Below are positions 1-7,613 of a DNA stretch of 64,000 nt, in pieces. Numbering within the stretch: position 1 is the first letter of the stretch; every line of letters begins with the position of its first letter. Source of the DNA: Nocardia mangyaensis (lineage in GTDB: Bacteria; Actinomycetota; Actinomycetes; Mycobacteriales; Mycobacteriaceae); contig NZ_CP018082.1 in the NCBI RefSeq assembly GCF_001886715.1, positions 1,984,001 to 2,048,000 of the forward strand, given 5' to 3'. Both the position numbers and the translations under genes were made by a program. The notes beneath the pieces were generated by a model. It was not told the DNA's origin. It ran no database searches and saw only the letters and a program-made list of their open reading frames with translations.

Positions 1-132
1 CGCGGTGGTCGGCAGGGCGGCCGGGTCGGCGGCGGCGGGACCACCGGTGACGGCGGCGCACATCAGGAATGCGGCGGACAGTGCTGCGACGAAGCCACGC
101 GAAGCGTGCGGATTCCGGTGGTGTGGGGTCAC
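1..132 (-). CDS. Secreted protein, N-terminus only (probable NlpC/P60 hydrolase)
   Basis: The 44 visible codons start with GTG at 132 and run off the left edge. They encode a typical signal peptide: a short basic start, a hydrophobic stretch rich in Ala, Leu and Phe, then AAAD at the likely cleavage site. No mature domain is visible. In Corynebacterium and Mycobacterium, paired NlpC/P60 endopeptidase genes lie next to the ctaE-qcr locus, and the next gene here (312-881) is one, so a second wall hydrolase is the best guess. That is inference from position only. An AGG-containing ribosome site sits about 11 nt upstream. Confidence 0.5.
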   Translation of the reverse strand, partial: MTPHHRNPHASRGFVAALSAAFLMCAAVTGGPAAADPAALPTTA

Positions 133-268
133 AGTGCCCGGTACCTCGTTCTCTCGTTATCCGCTGGTGCAGCGCCTCTACCTGAGCCCGAGCTCCTCGT
201 CCGCCACAAAGGTCTCGATCAGGTTACGGAACCGCGTGTGTCCGTGTCCAGTAGGGCACGAGAGGGTC

Positions 269-301
269 ACGGTGCGCCCTTCCCCGTGAACGACGCACCG
301 T
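269..301. terminator. Weak inverted repeat after the NlpC/P60 gene
   Basis: ACGGTGCG (269-276) and CGCACCGT (294-301) form an 8-bp stem with a 17-nt loop, just past the stop codon of the minus-strand NlpC/P60 gene. No T-run follows. It could be a weak terminator or a processing hairpin between the two hydrolase genes. Confidence 0.3.
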
Positions 302-311
302 ACCCGACCGG

Positions 312-881
312 TCAGAAGCGGCGCGCGCCCGCGAACGGCATCGAGGACAGCGGCGCGAGCTGTACCGGGGTACCCGAGGTGGAGGCGTGCACGACGTTGC
401 CGTTACCGGCGTACAGGCCGGAGTGGCCGCCACCGTAGAACGAGATCATGTCGCCGGGCTGCAGGGCGTCGATCGAGACCGGGGCGCCTGCGCCGAGTTG
501 AGCACCGCTGGTGCGCGGCAGCTCCCGGCCGGCCTGCCGGTAGGCCCACTGGACCAGGCCCGAGCAGTCGAAGGCGTCCGGGCCCGCGGCGCCGTAGACG
601 TAGGGGGAGCCGATCTTGCTCAGCGCGGCATCGAGGGCGATGTCGGCGGCGGTGGCGCGCGGCGCGGTGAAAGTCTGCGGTGCGGCCGGGATCTCGATGC
701 CGGGGATGCCCTGCGGCAGCGGGATCTCGTTGGGCACCTCGAAGGTGCCGATCCCGGGGATCGTCACCGGCGTCGCCGACGCGGGTGCGGCCGGGAGGAG
801 GAACGCGCCGATGGTGGCAGCGCCGACGGCTCCGGCGGCAACGGCACGCTGCGCCTGACGCTTGACGGTGTTGGTCGCCAT
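312..881 (-). CDS. Secreted NlpC/P60 peptidoglycan endopeptidase
   Basis: This 189-residue protein has a signal peptide (residues 1-36, ending APASA), a short Pro-rich linker and a C-terminal NlpC/P60 domain (about 76-189). The catalytic triad of the family is complete: Cys106 in DCSGLV, His153 in GHSGLY and His165 in VVHAST. Such enzymes cleave the D-Glu/mDAP bond of wall stem peptides outside the membrane and help daughter-cell separation. The position beside the UvrC-like/trpD/ctaE block matches Rv2190c. ATG at 881 has a GGAAG ribosome site. A 9-bp hairpin and a GTNAC repeat lie upstream. No coiled-coil or SH3 targeting domain is visible. Confidence 0.9.
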   Translation of the reverse strand: MATNTVKRQAQRAVAAGAVGAATIGAFLLPAAPASATPVTIPGIGTFEVPNEIPLPQGIPGIEIPAAPQTFTAPRATAADIALDAALSKIGSPYVYGAAGPDAFDCSGLVQWAYRQAGRELPRTSGAQLGAGAPVSIDALQPGDMISFYGGGHSGLYAGNGNVVHASTSGTPVQLAPLSSMPFAGARRF

Positions 882-909
882 GATGCGGTACTTCCAATCT
901 GCCCCACGA

Positions 910-932
910 CGCCCCGTCCGTATGACGGGGCG
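910..932 (-). other. 5'-UTR hairpin of NlpC/P60 gene
   Basis: CGCCCCGTC and GACGGGGCG form a perfect 9-bp stem around a 5-nt loop. On the minus strand it lies about 30 nt before the NlpC/P60 start. It has no U-tract and no upstream gene to terminate, so an effect on leader RNA stability or translation is more likely than termination. Confidence 0.45.
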
Positions 933-987
933 GACTCCTCGCGCCGAGCCGTTTCCGGTCCGGCGGACTCCGTGAGGTCTCGAAAAG

Positions 988-1003
988 GTTACGAAGACGT
1001 CAC
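988..1003 (-). promoter_or_regulatory. GTNAC direct repeat, MtrA-like site
   Basis: On the minus strand GTGAC and GTAAC occur as direct repeats with 11-bp periodicity (plus strand gttac 988-992, gtcac 999-1003). MtrA of actinobacteria is known to bind GTNAC-type direct repeats and to control wall hydrolase genes. Calling this an MtrA site is inference from motif and neighbour. Confidence 0.35.
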
Positions 1004-1176
1004 GGTGGTTTGTAAAGTCGGACAGGTGACCGCGAGGGCATTCCGGCGATATCGCCGAATGGGGGGTGCGAGCTGGGTCACACGAATCACGAAACGATAA
1101 CGCCAGGTCACTTCCAGTCCGCTTCGTGGCTGTCGTCCGGCGCGTCGTCGATGGCCACTTGACGGCTTATTAGTCT

Positions 1177-1188
1177 ACCCCTAGGGGT
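1177..1188. promoter_or_regulatory. 12-bp palindrome, CsoR/RicR-like in shape
   Basis: ACCCCTAGGGGT is a perfect palindrome 17 nt after a TTGACG hexamer, so it would cover the -10 region of a plus-strand promoter. TACCCC/GGGGT arms resemble copper-sensing CsoR-family operators, but no copper gene is adjacent and the site could serve another repressor. Confidence 0.3.
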
Positions 1189-1455
1189 GAACCCCCAGGT
1201 CGACTCCGCGCGTCGCGGGTTGAACCGGGCGGTTGTCCAGTCGTGCGCGCGGGCGGCGCGCCGCCCGCTCCGGCGCCCTCCGATCGGTAATCCGGCTTAC
1301 CCAATGAAATTCGCCGGAGTCATGTGAAATTCGGCAAACTGTGAGCCCGGTCTCCATCGAGTCCGACCAAGGTCATTTTGTTCGCATCGGAACGAAAGTC
1401 GCGCGCCGAATTGCCCTCGGCGAGCGTGTCGGACCCCCTCCCTACGCTGCTGGCC

Positions 1456-3351
1456 GTGTCCGAACCCGTTGCGCTCCCGGCCGCTCGCCAACTGGCCTTC
1501 GACGAGCTCGATACCCCGCTCTGCGACACCACTTTCGTCGTCGTCGACCTGGAAACCACCGGGACCAGCCCGGACGGTGACGCGATCACCGAGATCGGCG
1601 CGGTGAAGGTGCGCGGGGGAGAAGTACTGGGGGAGTTCGCCACCCTCGTGAACCCGGGATTCGCGATTCCGCCCGCGATCGTGCAGATCACCGGGATCAC
1701 CACCGCCATGGTCTACGAGGCGCCGCGCATCGAGGCGGTGCTGCCCGGGTTCCTCGAGTTCGCGGCGGGGGCGGTGCTGGTGGCGCACAATGCCCGCTTC
1801 GACACCGCCTTCCTCAAAGCCGCCGCCGCGCGCCGCGACATCGCCTGGCCCAATCCCCAGGTGCTGTGCACGGTGAAGCTGGCGCGACGGGTGCTCACCC
1901 GGGACGAGGCGCCCTCGGCCCGGCTCGGCGTGCTCGCGGCGGTCCTCGGCGCGGGCACCACGCCGACCCATCGCGCGCTCGACGATGCCCGCGCCACTGT
2001 CGACGTGCTGCACGCGCTGATCGGCCGGGTCGGCAATCAGGGTGTGCACAGCCTGACCGAGTTGCTCGACTATCTGCCCGGCGTCACCGGAACCCAGCGC
2101 GCCAAGCGCACGTTCGCGACCGATCTGCCCGCCGCACCCGGCGTCTATCTCTTCCGCGGACCGTCGGAGGAAGTCCTCTATATAGGGACGGCGGTGAATC
2201 TGCGTCGCCGCGTGCGCAATTACTTCACCGGTTCGGAGACTCGCGGCCGGATGAAAGAGATGGTGGCACTGGCGATTCGGGTCGACCACGTGGTGTGCTC
2301 GCACGGTCTGGAGGCCGGGGTCCGCGAGCTGCGACTGCTCGCCGCGCATGCCCCGCCCTACAACCGTCGCTCGAAGTTCCCCCGCAAAGGGTGGTGGCTC
2401 ACGCTCAGCGACGAGGCCTTCCCCCGGCTCGTCGCGGTGCGGACGCCGACTCGAACAGCATTGGGCCCCTTCTCTTCTCGTGCCCATGCTCTGGATGTTG
2501 CCGCTACCGTCGCCGAGTTCGCGGGGTTGCGGACCTGTTCGACCCGGCTCACCCGCGCGGCGAATCACGCCTGTCAGCCCGCGGTCGTCGGTGGCTGCCC
2601 CGCGGCGCGCGCGGACCTCGAACTCGACGCGGCGGGTTACGTCCCGGCCGTTCACGCGGTCCGCGATCTGTTCGCCGGCCGCGCCGACACGCTCCTGCGT
2701 GCCATGCTCGATCGCATCGAAACCCATTCGGCCGAACAGCATTTCGAAGCTGCCGCCCGCCTGCGCGATCGCACCGCCGCCGTCGTCACGGTGCTGCACC
2801 GCACCCAGCGCCTCGCTGCCGTGGCCCGGATCGCCGAACTGATCGTCGCCTCGCCCGATGGTGAACGTGGATGGGAGTTCTCGGTGATCCGCTACGGCCG
2901 CCTCGCCGCCGCGGGTACCGCACCCCGCGGCACCCCGCCCATGGCGGTCGTCGACCAGATCGTCGCCGCCGCCGAAACAGTCGTCCCCGATCTCGGTGAC
3001 GCGGCCACGGCGAAGGCGCTGACGCACCCACCCGCCGCGCCGATGCCGACGGCGTCGTCGACCGTGGGGTGGCCCTCCGCGGGCAGCGCGACGGACGCCG
3101 AGACCGACGGCGCTCTGTTCGGCTGTCCGCCGCGCTCCGCGGACGACATCCCACCCCTGCGCGGTGCCTCCCCCGAGGAGGTGGGCGTGGTCGCCCGGTG
3201 GCTGGCGATGCCCGGTGCCCGGATCGTGCGCACCAGCGAGGGCTATCGCGAACCGCTGCACGGCGCCGCCCGCTGGGTGGGCTGGGCGAAGCTCGCGCGC
3301 ACCGCGGCGACGGCGATCAGCCCGGAGGACGAGTACTCGGCGCAGCGGTGA
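1456..3351 (+). CDS. DnaQ-like exonuclease fused to GIY-YIG (UvrC-like) nuclease
   Basis: The protein has 631 residues from GTG 1456. The frame stays open upstream to TTG 1378, but homologues as I recall them begin near the SEP residues. The N-terminal DEDDh exonuclease domain shows Asp31/Glu33 in DLETTG, then HNARFD and HRALDDA. A GIY-YIG nuclease domain follows (about 225-305, with GVYLF and LYIG), then a UVR-type helical motif near 415-445. The UvrC C-terminal RNase H-like part is absent. This is the Rv2191 architecture, presumed to act in DNA repair or replication proofreading. No good ribosome site separates the two possible starts. Confidence 0.85.
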   Translation: MSEPVALPAARQLAFDELDTPLCDTTFVVVDLETTGTSPDGDAITEIGAVKVRGGEVLGEFATLVNPGFAIPPAIVQITGITTAMVYEAPRIEAVLPGFLEFAAGAVLVAHNARFDTAFLKAAAARRDIAWPNPQVLCTVKLARRVLTRDEAPSARLGVLAAVLGAGTTPTHRALDDARATVDVLHALIGRVGNQGVHSLTELLDYLPGVTGTQRAKRTFATDLPAAPGVYLFRGPSEEVLYIGTAVNLRRRVRNYFTGSETRGRMKEMVALAIRVDHVVCSHGLEAGVRELRLLAAHAPPYNRRSKFPRKGWWLTLSDEAFPRLVAVRTPTRTALGPFSSRAHALDVAATVAEFAGLRTCSTRLTRAANHACQPAVVGGCPAARADLELDAAGYVPAVHAVRDLFAGRADTLLRAMLDRIETHSAEQHFEAAARLRDRTAAVVTVLHRTQRLAAVARIAELIVASPDGERGWEFSVIRYGRLAAAGTAPRGTPPMAVVDQIVAAAETVVPDLGDAATAKALTHPPAAPMPTASSTVGWPSAGSATDAETDGALFGCPPRSADDIPPLRGASPEEVGVVARWLAMPGARIVRTSEGYREPLHGAARWVGWAKLARTAATAISPEDEYSAQR

Positions 3352-3447
3352 GCCGGTACCTGGCCGAGCGGTGCCCGGTTGCGATCCGGGATCATGGACC
3401 ACCGACTCCCGCGCGCGTGCGGGTAATAAGGAGAGGGGCATCGGCGG

Positions 3448-3990
3448 ATGTTCGTGAAGGTGTGCGGTCTGACCACCGAGGAACAGATCGACTGGGCGGT
3501 CGAGCTCGGGTACTCCGCGATCGGTGTGATGGTCACCCCCAGGAGCAAGCGCTACCGCACCCCCGCGCGGGCCCGCGCCCTCGCCGACTACGCGCGCGGT
3601 CGCATCACCACCTTCGTTGTCGCCCTGGAAGCGATGGAGGTCGCCGAGGTGGCCGATGCCTTCGACGTGGTGCAGCTCTATCAGTGGGCCGACCTGCCGA
3701 ACCTGGCCTTCTGCTCGTCCACCCCGCCCGACCCGGCGCAGCGCAGTCAGTACTTCTTCTACGACGCCAGCGCGGGGTCGGGGATCTTCGAGGAGTTCCC
3801 CGACTGGGTCCGCGCGCAGCCGGGCCAGGTCGTGCTGGCCGGTGGCCTCGACGCGGACAATGTCGCCGACGTCATCGCCCGGCACCACCCCTACGGCGTC
3901 GACGTGTCGAGTTCGGTCGAGGCGGCGCCGGGGGTGAAGAGCTACGAGGCGATGGCACGGTTCGCGGCGGCCACCGAGTCGAAGTTCTAG
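3448..3990 (+). CDS. trpF: Phosphoribosylanthranilate isomerase-like protein (TrpF)
   Basis: This 180-residue TIM-barrel protein carries PRAI hallmarks: KVCGLT near the N-terminus with the general base Cys6, Asp106 at the catalytic acid position, and the two phosphate-gripping loops AGGLDADNV (131-139) and GVDVSSSVE (150-158). It is slightly short and divergent, for example QLYQW where QLHG is usual. TrpF isomerises N-(5'-phosphoribosyl)anthranilate in tryptophan synthesis. Actinobacteria usually lack trpF and use the bifunctional PriA, so a separate copy is notable. trpD lies 295 bp away on the other strand. A GGAGAGG ribosome site precedes ATG 3448. Confidence 0.7.
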   Translation: MFVKVCGLTTEEQIDWAVELGYSAIGVMVTPRSKRYRTPARARALADYARGRITTFVVALEAMEVAEVADAFDVVQLYQWADLPNLAFCSSTPPDPAQRSQYFFYDASAGSGIFEEFPDWVRAQPGQVVLAGGLDADNVADVIARHHPYGVDVSSSVEAAPGVKSYEAMARFAAATESKF

Positions 3991-3993
3991 GCT
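3988..3993 (+). promoter_or_regulatory. -10 element of a likely leaderless AsnC-like gene
   Basis: TAGGCT ends exactly 7 nt before ATG 4000 and includes the TAG stop codon of the trpF-like gene. No ribosome site precedes ATG 4000. This is the spacing expected if transcription starts at the A of the ATG. Confidence 0.5.
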
Positions 3994-3999
3994 GATCCC

Positions 4000-4275
4000 A
4001 TGATTACCGCGATCGTGCTGATCCAGGCCGAGAACTCTCGTATCCCCGAGACCGCGCAGGCGCTCGCCGACACCGACGGTGTGGCCGAGGTGTACTCCTG
4101 CGCGGGCGATGTGGACCTGATCGCGATCGTGCGGGTCCGCGACCACGAGCGCATCGCCGAGGTGGTCACCGGGGGCATCGACAAGGTGGCGGGCGTCATG
4201 CGCACCACCACCCACATCGCGTTCAAATCCTATTCCAGCGCCGATGTGGAAGCCGGATTCTCGCTGGGGGAGTGA
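4000..4275 (+). CDS. Stand-alone Lrp/AsnC ligand-binding (RAM) domain protein
   Basis: This 91-residue protein matches the C-terminal effector-binding domain of Lrp/AsnC regulators in length and pattern: a beta strand ITAIVLIQ, a helix, EVYSCAGDVDLIAIVRV, a second helix, then MRTTTHIAFKSY. There is no helix-turn-helix domain. Such proteins oligomerise and bind amino acids and may modulate full-length Lrp proteins. It sits between trpF-like and trpD, which makes an amino acid link plausible but unproven. The stop codon is 9 bp from the end of convergent trpD. Confidence 0.8.
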   Translation: MITAIVLIQAENSRIPETAQALADTDGVAEVYSCAGDVDLIAIVRVRDHERIAEVVTGGIDKVAGVMRTTTHIAFKSYSSADVEAGFSLGE

Positions 4276-4284
4276 GGCCCGCGC

Positions 4285-5346
4285 TCAGGACTCGTCGAGG
4301 ACCTGGGTGAGTTCGGCCCAGCTCTGCAGCAGTTTCGCCGCCGCCCCGCTGTCGAGGGCGGCGGCGGCGCGCTCGAGCGCTTGACTCAGCGCCGCGTCCA
4401 GATCCAGGTCGACGTCGCCGGACCCGCGCGAGAGGTCGTAGGCCACGATCGCCGCGGCCGAGTTCACCAGCACCGCGTCGCGGACCGGACCGGGCGTCCC
4501 GGCGAACACCTCGCGGGCGATCCGGGCATTGACCTCGGCGTCCCCGCCGCGCAGCTCGTCCAGATCGACACGGGGGATGCCCAGCCGCGTCGGATCGAGC
4601 ACCGTCTGCCGAATCCGCCCACCGCTGACCACCCACACGTCGGTGAGGTCGGAGGTGGTGATCTCGTCGAGCCCGTCGCGCCCGCGCACCACCAGCGCAC
4701 TCGCGCCTCGCTCGGCGAACACGCCCGCGATGACCGGCGCGAGATCGGCGAACGCGCACCCGATCAGCCCCGACCGCGGCTGCGCGGGGTTGGTCAGCGG
4801 GCCGAGCACGTTGAACACGGTCGGGATGCCGATCTCCTTGCGCGCCGGACCGGCGAAGCGCAGCCCCGAGTGGAACAGCGGCGCGAAACAGAAACCGATC
4901 CCGGCCTCGCGGACCGACCGCGCCACCGACTCGGGGCCCAGTGCCAGCTTCACACCCAGCGCTTCGAGGACATCGGCGCCGCCGGACTTCGAAGACGCGG
5001 CCCGGTTGCCGTGCTTGACCACCGGAACACCGGCCGAGGCCACGACCACCGAGGACATGGTGGAGATGTTCACCGAGCCCGAGCGGTCACCGCCGGTGCC
5101 GACGATGTCGACCGCGTCGCCGTCGATCCGGACCAGGCGCGCGTGGCCGAGCATGCCGGCGACCATGCCCGCCAGCTCCGCGGGCGTCGGGCCCTTGATC
5201 TTCATGGCGACGCCGAACGCCGCGATCTGGGCGGGGGTGGCGTTGTCGGTGAAGATCTCGTCGACCACCCAGGTGGTGTCGTCCGCGGCCAGGTCGCCAC
5301 CGTCGGCGAGGGTTCCCAGGACCTGGGGCCAGCTGCGCACGCTCAT
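4285..5346 (-). CDS. trpD: Anthranilate phosphoribosyltransferase
   Basis: TrpD (353 residues) transfers phosphoribosyl from PRPP to anthranilate, the second step of tryptophan synthesis. The glycine-rich PRPP loop reads VDIVGTGGDRSGSVNIST, followed by the conserved VKHGNRAASSKSGGADVLEALG segment shown in two parts, VKHGNRAASS and KSGGADVLE. ATG 5346 has GGAG seven nt upstream and gives the usual length; the frame continues upstream without support. As in mycobacteria, trpD stands apart from the main trp operon and next to ctaE, with one hypothetical gene between them here. Confidence 0.95.
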   Translation of the reverse strand: MSVRSWPQVLGTLADGGDLAADDTTWVVDEIFTDNATPAQIAAFGVAMKIKGPTPAELAGMVAGMLGHARLVRIDGDAVDIVGTGGDRSGSVNISTMSSVVVASAGVPVVKHGNRAASSKSGGADVLEALGVKLALGPESVARSVREAGIGFCFAPLFHSGLRFAGPARKEIGIPTVFNVLGPLTNPAQPRSGLIGCAFADLAPVIAGVFAERGASALVVRGRDGLDEITTSDLTDVWVVSGGRIRQTVLDPTRLGIPRVDLDELRGGDAEVNARIAREVFAGTPGPVRDAVLVNSAAAIVAYDLSRGSGDVDLDLDAALSQALERAAAALDSGAAAKLLQSWAELTQVLDES

Positions 5347-5451
5347 CTGCTCCGCATCTTTCGTTCGACTCCACCGTGGCCGCGGGATCGCAGCTCGACG
5401 GCGTTGGATACGACGTGCACGACGTGATGGTGCGCGCACTACCGAGCAAGC

Positions 5452-5901
5452 TTAAGGGGCGAGGTGCGGCGGCTGCAGCGCATCCCAGCCGTCGGCGATC
5501 CCGTCATGGCGCTGGGCGAGCCCGGCCATCCGCGAGCGTTCCTGCGAACAGCTCAGCGGATCCAGGCGCTGGACCCGCTGCAAGACGACCGGCACCAGCC
5601 CGCCCGCGGCGCGGTCGGCGGTGTCTGGGCCTTCGCCCGCGTCGCGAGCGGGCTCGGCCTGGGCGTATCCGTCATATCCCGCGATCTCGCACGCCGCCTC
5701 GATCTGCTCGGCGGGCAGACGCAGATGGTGGCGCAAGACCGCGTCGGCATCGCGATCGAGATCGACGGCCCTGTTCAGGGCGGTCGAACCGGCCTCGGCG
5801 TCGTCGAAGCTCGACGCCACGACCACCAAGTCGGTCCGCGCCGGGTCGAGGGCCTGCGCCGACCCGCCGAACATCCGCCGCCACATCCGCACCACAACCA
5901 T
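5452..5901 (-). CDS. Hypothetical protein
   Basis: The 149-residue product is acidic and Ala-rich with no signal peptide, membrane segment or catalytic motif that I recognise. ATG 5901 has a strong AGGAGG-type site (GAGGAGG) just upstream, supporting expression. The first 50 residues alternate hydrophobic strands and helices ([11 protein letters not shown]); the C-terminal half looks mostly helical and polar. It is divergent from ctaE and 105 bp upstream of trpD on the same strand. I cannot assign a function. Confidence 0.6.
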   Translation of the reverse strand: MVVVRMWRRMFGGSAQALDPARTDLVVVASSFDDAEAGSTALNRAVDLDRDADAVLRHHLRLPAEQIEAACEIAGYDGYAQAEPARDAGEGPDTADRAAGGLVPVVLQRVQRLDPLSCSQERSRMAGLAQRHDGIADGWDALQPPHLAP

Positions 5902-6034
5902 GGGGCCTCCTCGTCTCAGCTTATCCACATCCAACGCTGTCACAATGGGTTGTCGCCTGCTCGTCGCCAACACGCCGACGGATGTCGCGGACCCCCTCTG
6001 TGCGTGGGTTTTCCGACTCGCGCGACAAACTTTC

Positions 6035-6046
6035 GTACCCGGGTAC
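6035..6046. promoter_or_regulatory. 12-bp palindrome upstream of ctaE
   Basis: GTACCCGGGTAC is a perfect palindrome centred 39 bp before the ctaE start and 22 bp before its likely -10 box, the position of a classic activator or repressor site. No regulator is identified. Confidence 0.35.
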
Positions 6047-6067
6047 AGCTGTCGTACTACGAAGAGT

Positions 6068-6073
6068 CATACT
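6068..6073 (+). promoter_or_regulatory. -10 element of likely leaderless ctaE
   Basis: CATACT ends 7 nt before GTG 6080. It matches the NANNNT core used by actinobacterial SigA, and no strong ribosome site precedes the GTG. Transcription probably begins at or next to the start codon. Confidence 0.5.
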
Positions 6074-6079
6074 TACCCC

Positions 6080-6691
6080 GTGACGACCGCAGTAGGCACC
6101 CCAGGATCGGCCATTACTCAGCGTGTGCATTCGCTGAACCGGCCCAACATGGTCAGCGTCGGAACCATCATCTGGCTGTCGAGCGAGCTGATGTTCTTCG
6201 CCGGACTCTTCGCCATGTACTTCGTTGCGCGCGCGCAGGCGAACGGGGCTTGGCCCCCGGAGCCGACCGAGCTGAACCTCGCTCTGGCGGTGCCGGTGAC
6301 GACCGTGCTGATCTTGTCCTCGTTCACCTGCCAGATGGGTGTGTTCGCCGCCGAACGCGGTGATGTGTTCGGCCTGCGGCGCTGGTACACGATCACCTTG
6401 ATCATGGGTACCTTCTTCGTGCTCGGTCAGGCCTACGAGTACTACCACCTGGCCAACCACGGGACCACGATCGCCGGTAGCTCCTACGGCTCGGTCTTCT
6501 ACATCACCACCGGCTTCCACGGTCTGCACGTGATCGGCGGTCTGATCGCGTTCGTGTTCCTGCTCATCCGCACCAAGCTGAGCAAGTTCACCCCCGCGCA
6601 GGCCACCGCCGCGATCGTGGTGTCCTACTACTGGCACTTCGTCGACATCGTCTGGATCGGGCTGTTCGCCACGATCTACTTCGTCAAGTAG
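6080..6691 (+). CDS. ctaE: Cytochrome c oxidase subunit III
   Basis: CtaE (203 residues) is the third core subunit of the aa3-type terminal oxidase in the plasma membrane. Five hydrophobic helices are visible, and the family's glutamates and histidines occur in [18 protein letters not shown] and [10 protein letters not shown]. The first residues, [12 protein letters not shown], align with mycobacterial CtaE, which fixes GTG 6080 as the start. It heads the ctaE-qcrC-qcrA-qcrB operon, whose products form the obligate bcc-aa3 supercomplex because these bacteria lack soluble cytochrome c. Confidence 0.96.
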   Translation: MTTAVGTPGSAITQRVHSLNRPNMVSVGTIIWLSSELMFFAGLFAMYFVARAQANGAWPPEPTELNLALAVPVTTVLILSSFTCQMGVFAAERGDVFGLRRWYTITLIMGTFFVLGQAYEYYHLANHGTTIAGSSYGSVFYITTGFHGLHVIGGLIAFVFLLIRTKLSKFTPAQATAAIVVSYYWHFVDIVWIGLFATIYFVK

Positions 6692-6749
6692 CGCGCTGGC
6701 GCACCTAGCATTCGTACAAGTCGGTTCCGTCTACTCCAAAGGGACACAG

Positions 6750-7613
6750 ATGAGTTCATCTCCCCCGTCGGCCCAAGAGCCCGCTGGCCCCGGCAACGGG
6801 CAGGCCGCCAAGACGCGTAAGCAGCGTCGCACCCGCCGTCGTCTCGCGGGCGGTCTCGCGTTGCTGATGGGTCTGGTCGGAGCCGGCTTCCTCGCCGCGG
6901 CGCTCACGCCGACACCGCAGGTCGCCACCGCGAACCAGGACCAGTCCGCGCTGATCCGCGAGGGCAAGCAGCTCTACGACACCTCCTGCATCACCTGCCA
7001 CGGTGCCAACCTGCAGGGTGTGCTGGACCGCGGGCCGAGCCTGATCGGTGTCGGCGAGGCCGCCGTCTACTTCCAGGTGTCCACCGGCCGCATGCCGATG
7101 GCTCGCAACGAGGCGCAGGCCTGGCGCAAGCCGGAGAAGTTCGACGCGCACCAGACCGACGCGCTCGGCGCCTACGTCGCCGCCAACGGCGGTGGCCCCT
7201 CGGTGGTCCGGGACGCCAACGGTGAGATCGCCCAGGAATCGCTGCGCGGCGACGACATCGCCCGCGGCTCGGAGCTGTTCCGCATGAACTGCGCCTCCTG
7301 CCACAACTTCACCGGTCGTGGTGGTGCCCTCTCCGGCGGCAAGTTCGCTCCGCCGCTCGAGCCCGCCAACGAGCAGCAGATCTACACCGCGATGTCCACG
7401 GGCCCGCAGAACATGCCCAAGTTCTCCGACCGGCAGCTCTCGCCGGAGGAGAAGCGCGACATCGTCGCCTACGTCAAGAACTCCGCCGAAGAGCGGTCGC
7501 CCGGCGGCTGGGATCTCGGCGGTTTCGGTCCGGCGACCGAATTCGTGGCGATCTGGGTCATCGGCATCACCGCCACCGTCGGCGCGGCGATGTGGATTGG
7601 ATCCCGATCATGA
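6750..7613 (+). CDS. qcrC: Di-haem cytochrome c subunit of bcc complex
   Basis: QcrC (287 residues) carries electrons from the Rieske protein to oxidase CuA and replaces both cytochrome c1 and soluble cytochrome c. Two CXXCH haem sites are clear: Cys80-Cys83-His84 (CITCH) and Cys181-Cys184-His185 (CASCH). A hydrophobic segment near 33-55 anchors the N-terminus and another near 262-284 anchors the C-terminus. GGGA precedes ATG 6750. The stop codon overlaps the qcrA start as ATGA, implying translational coupling. Confidence 0.96.
   Translation: MSSSPPSAQEPAGPGNGQAAKTRKQRRTRRRLAGGLALLMGLVGAGFLAAALTPTPQVATANQDQSALIREGKQLYDTSCITCHGANLQGVLDRGPSLIGVGEAAVYFQVSTGRMPMARNEAQAWRKPEKFDAHQTDALGAYVAANGGGPSVVRDANGEIAQESLRGDDIARGSELFRMNCASCHNFTGRGGALSGGKFAPPLEPANEQQIYTAMSTGPQNMPKFSDRQLSPEEKRDIVAYVKNSAEERSPGGWDLGGFGPATEFVAIWVIGITATVGAAMWIGSRS

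Larger units (their letters stand above)
882..1455. other. Divergent intergenic region between NlpC/P60 and DnaQ-UvrC genes
   Basis: This 574-bp stretch holds no convincing gene. From left to right it contains a 9-bp hairpin (910-932), a GTNAC direct repeat (988-1003), a TTGACG hexamer (1159-1164) and a 12-bp palindrome (1177-1188). I looked for the ydaO/c-di-AMP riboswitch core sometimes found before actinobacterial wall hydrolase genes and did not see it. Confidence 0.6.

Noticed and set aside
882..1150. Possible ydaO/c-di-AMP riboswitch before the NlpC/P60 gene
   Set aside because: The conserved core could not be found; only a simple hairpin and GTNAC repeat are visible.
1297..4215. Very long minus-strand open frame (972 codons) opposite the DnaQ-UvrC and trpF-like genes
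   Set aside because: Arg/Gly/His-rich composition typical of the antisense frame of GC-rich genes; the plus-strand genes have recognised domains.
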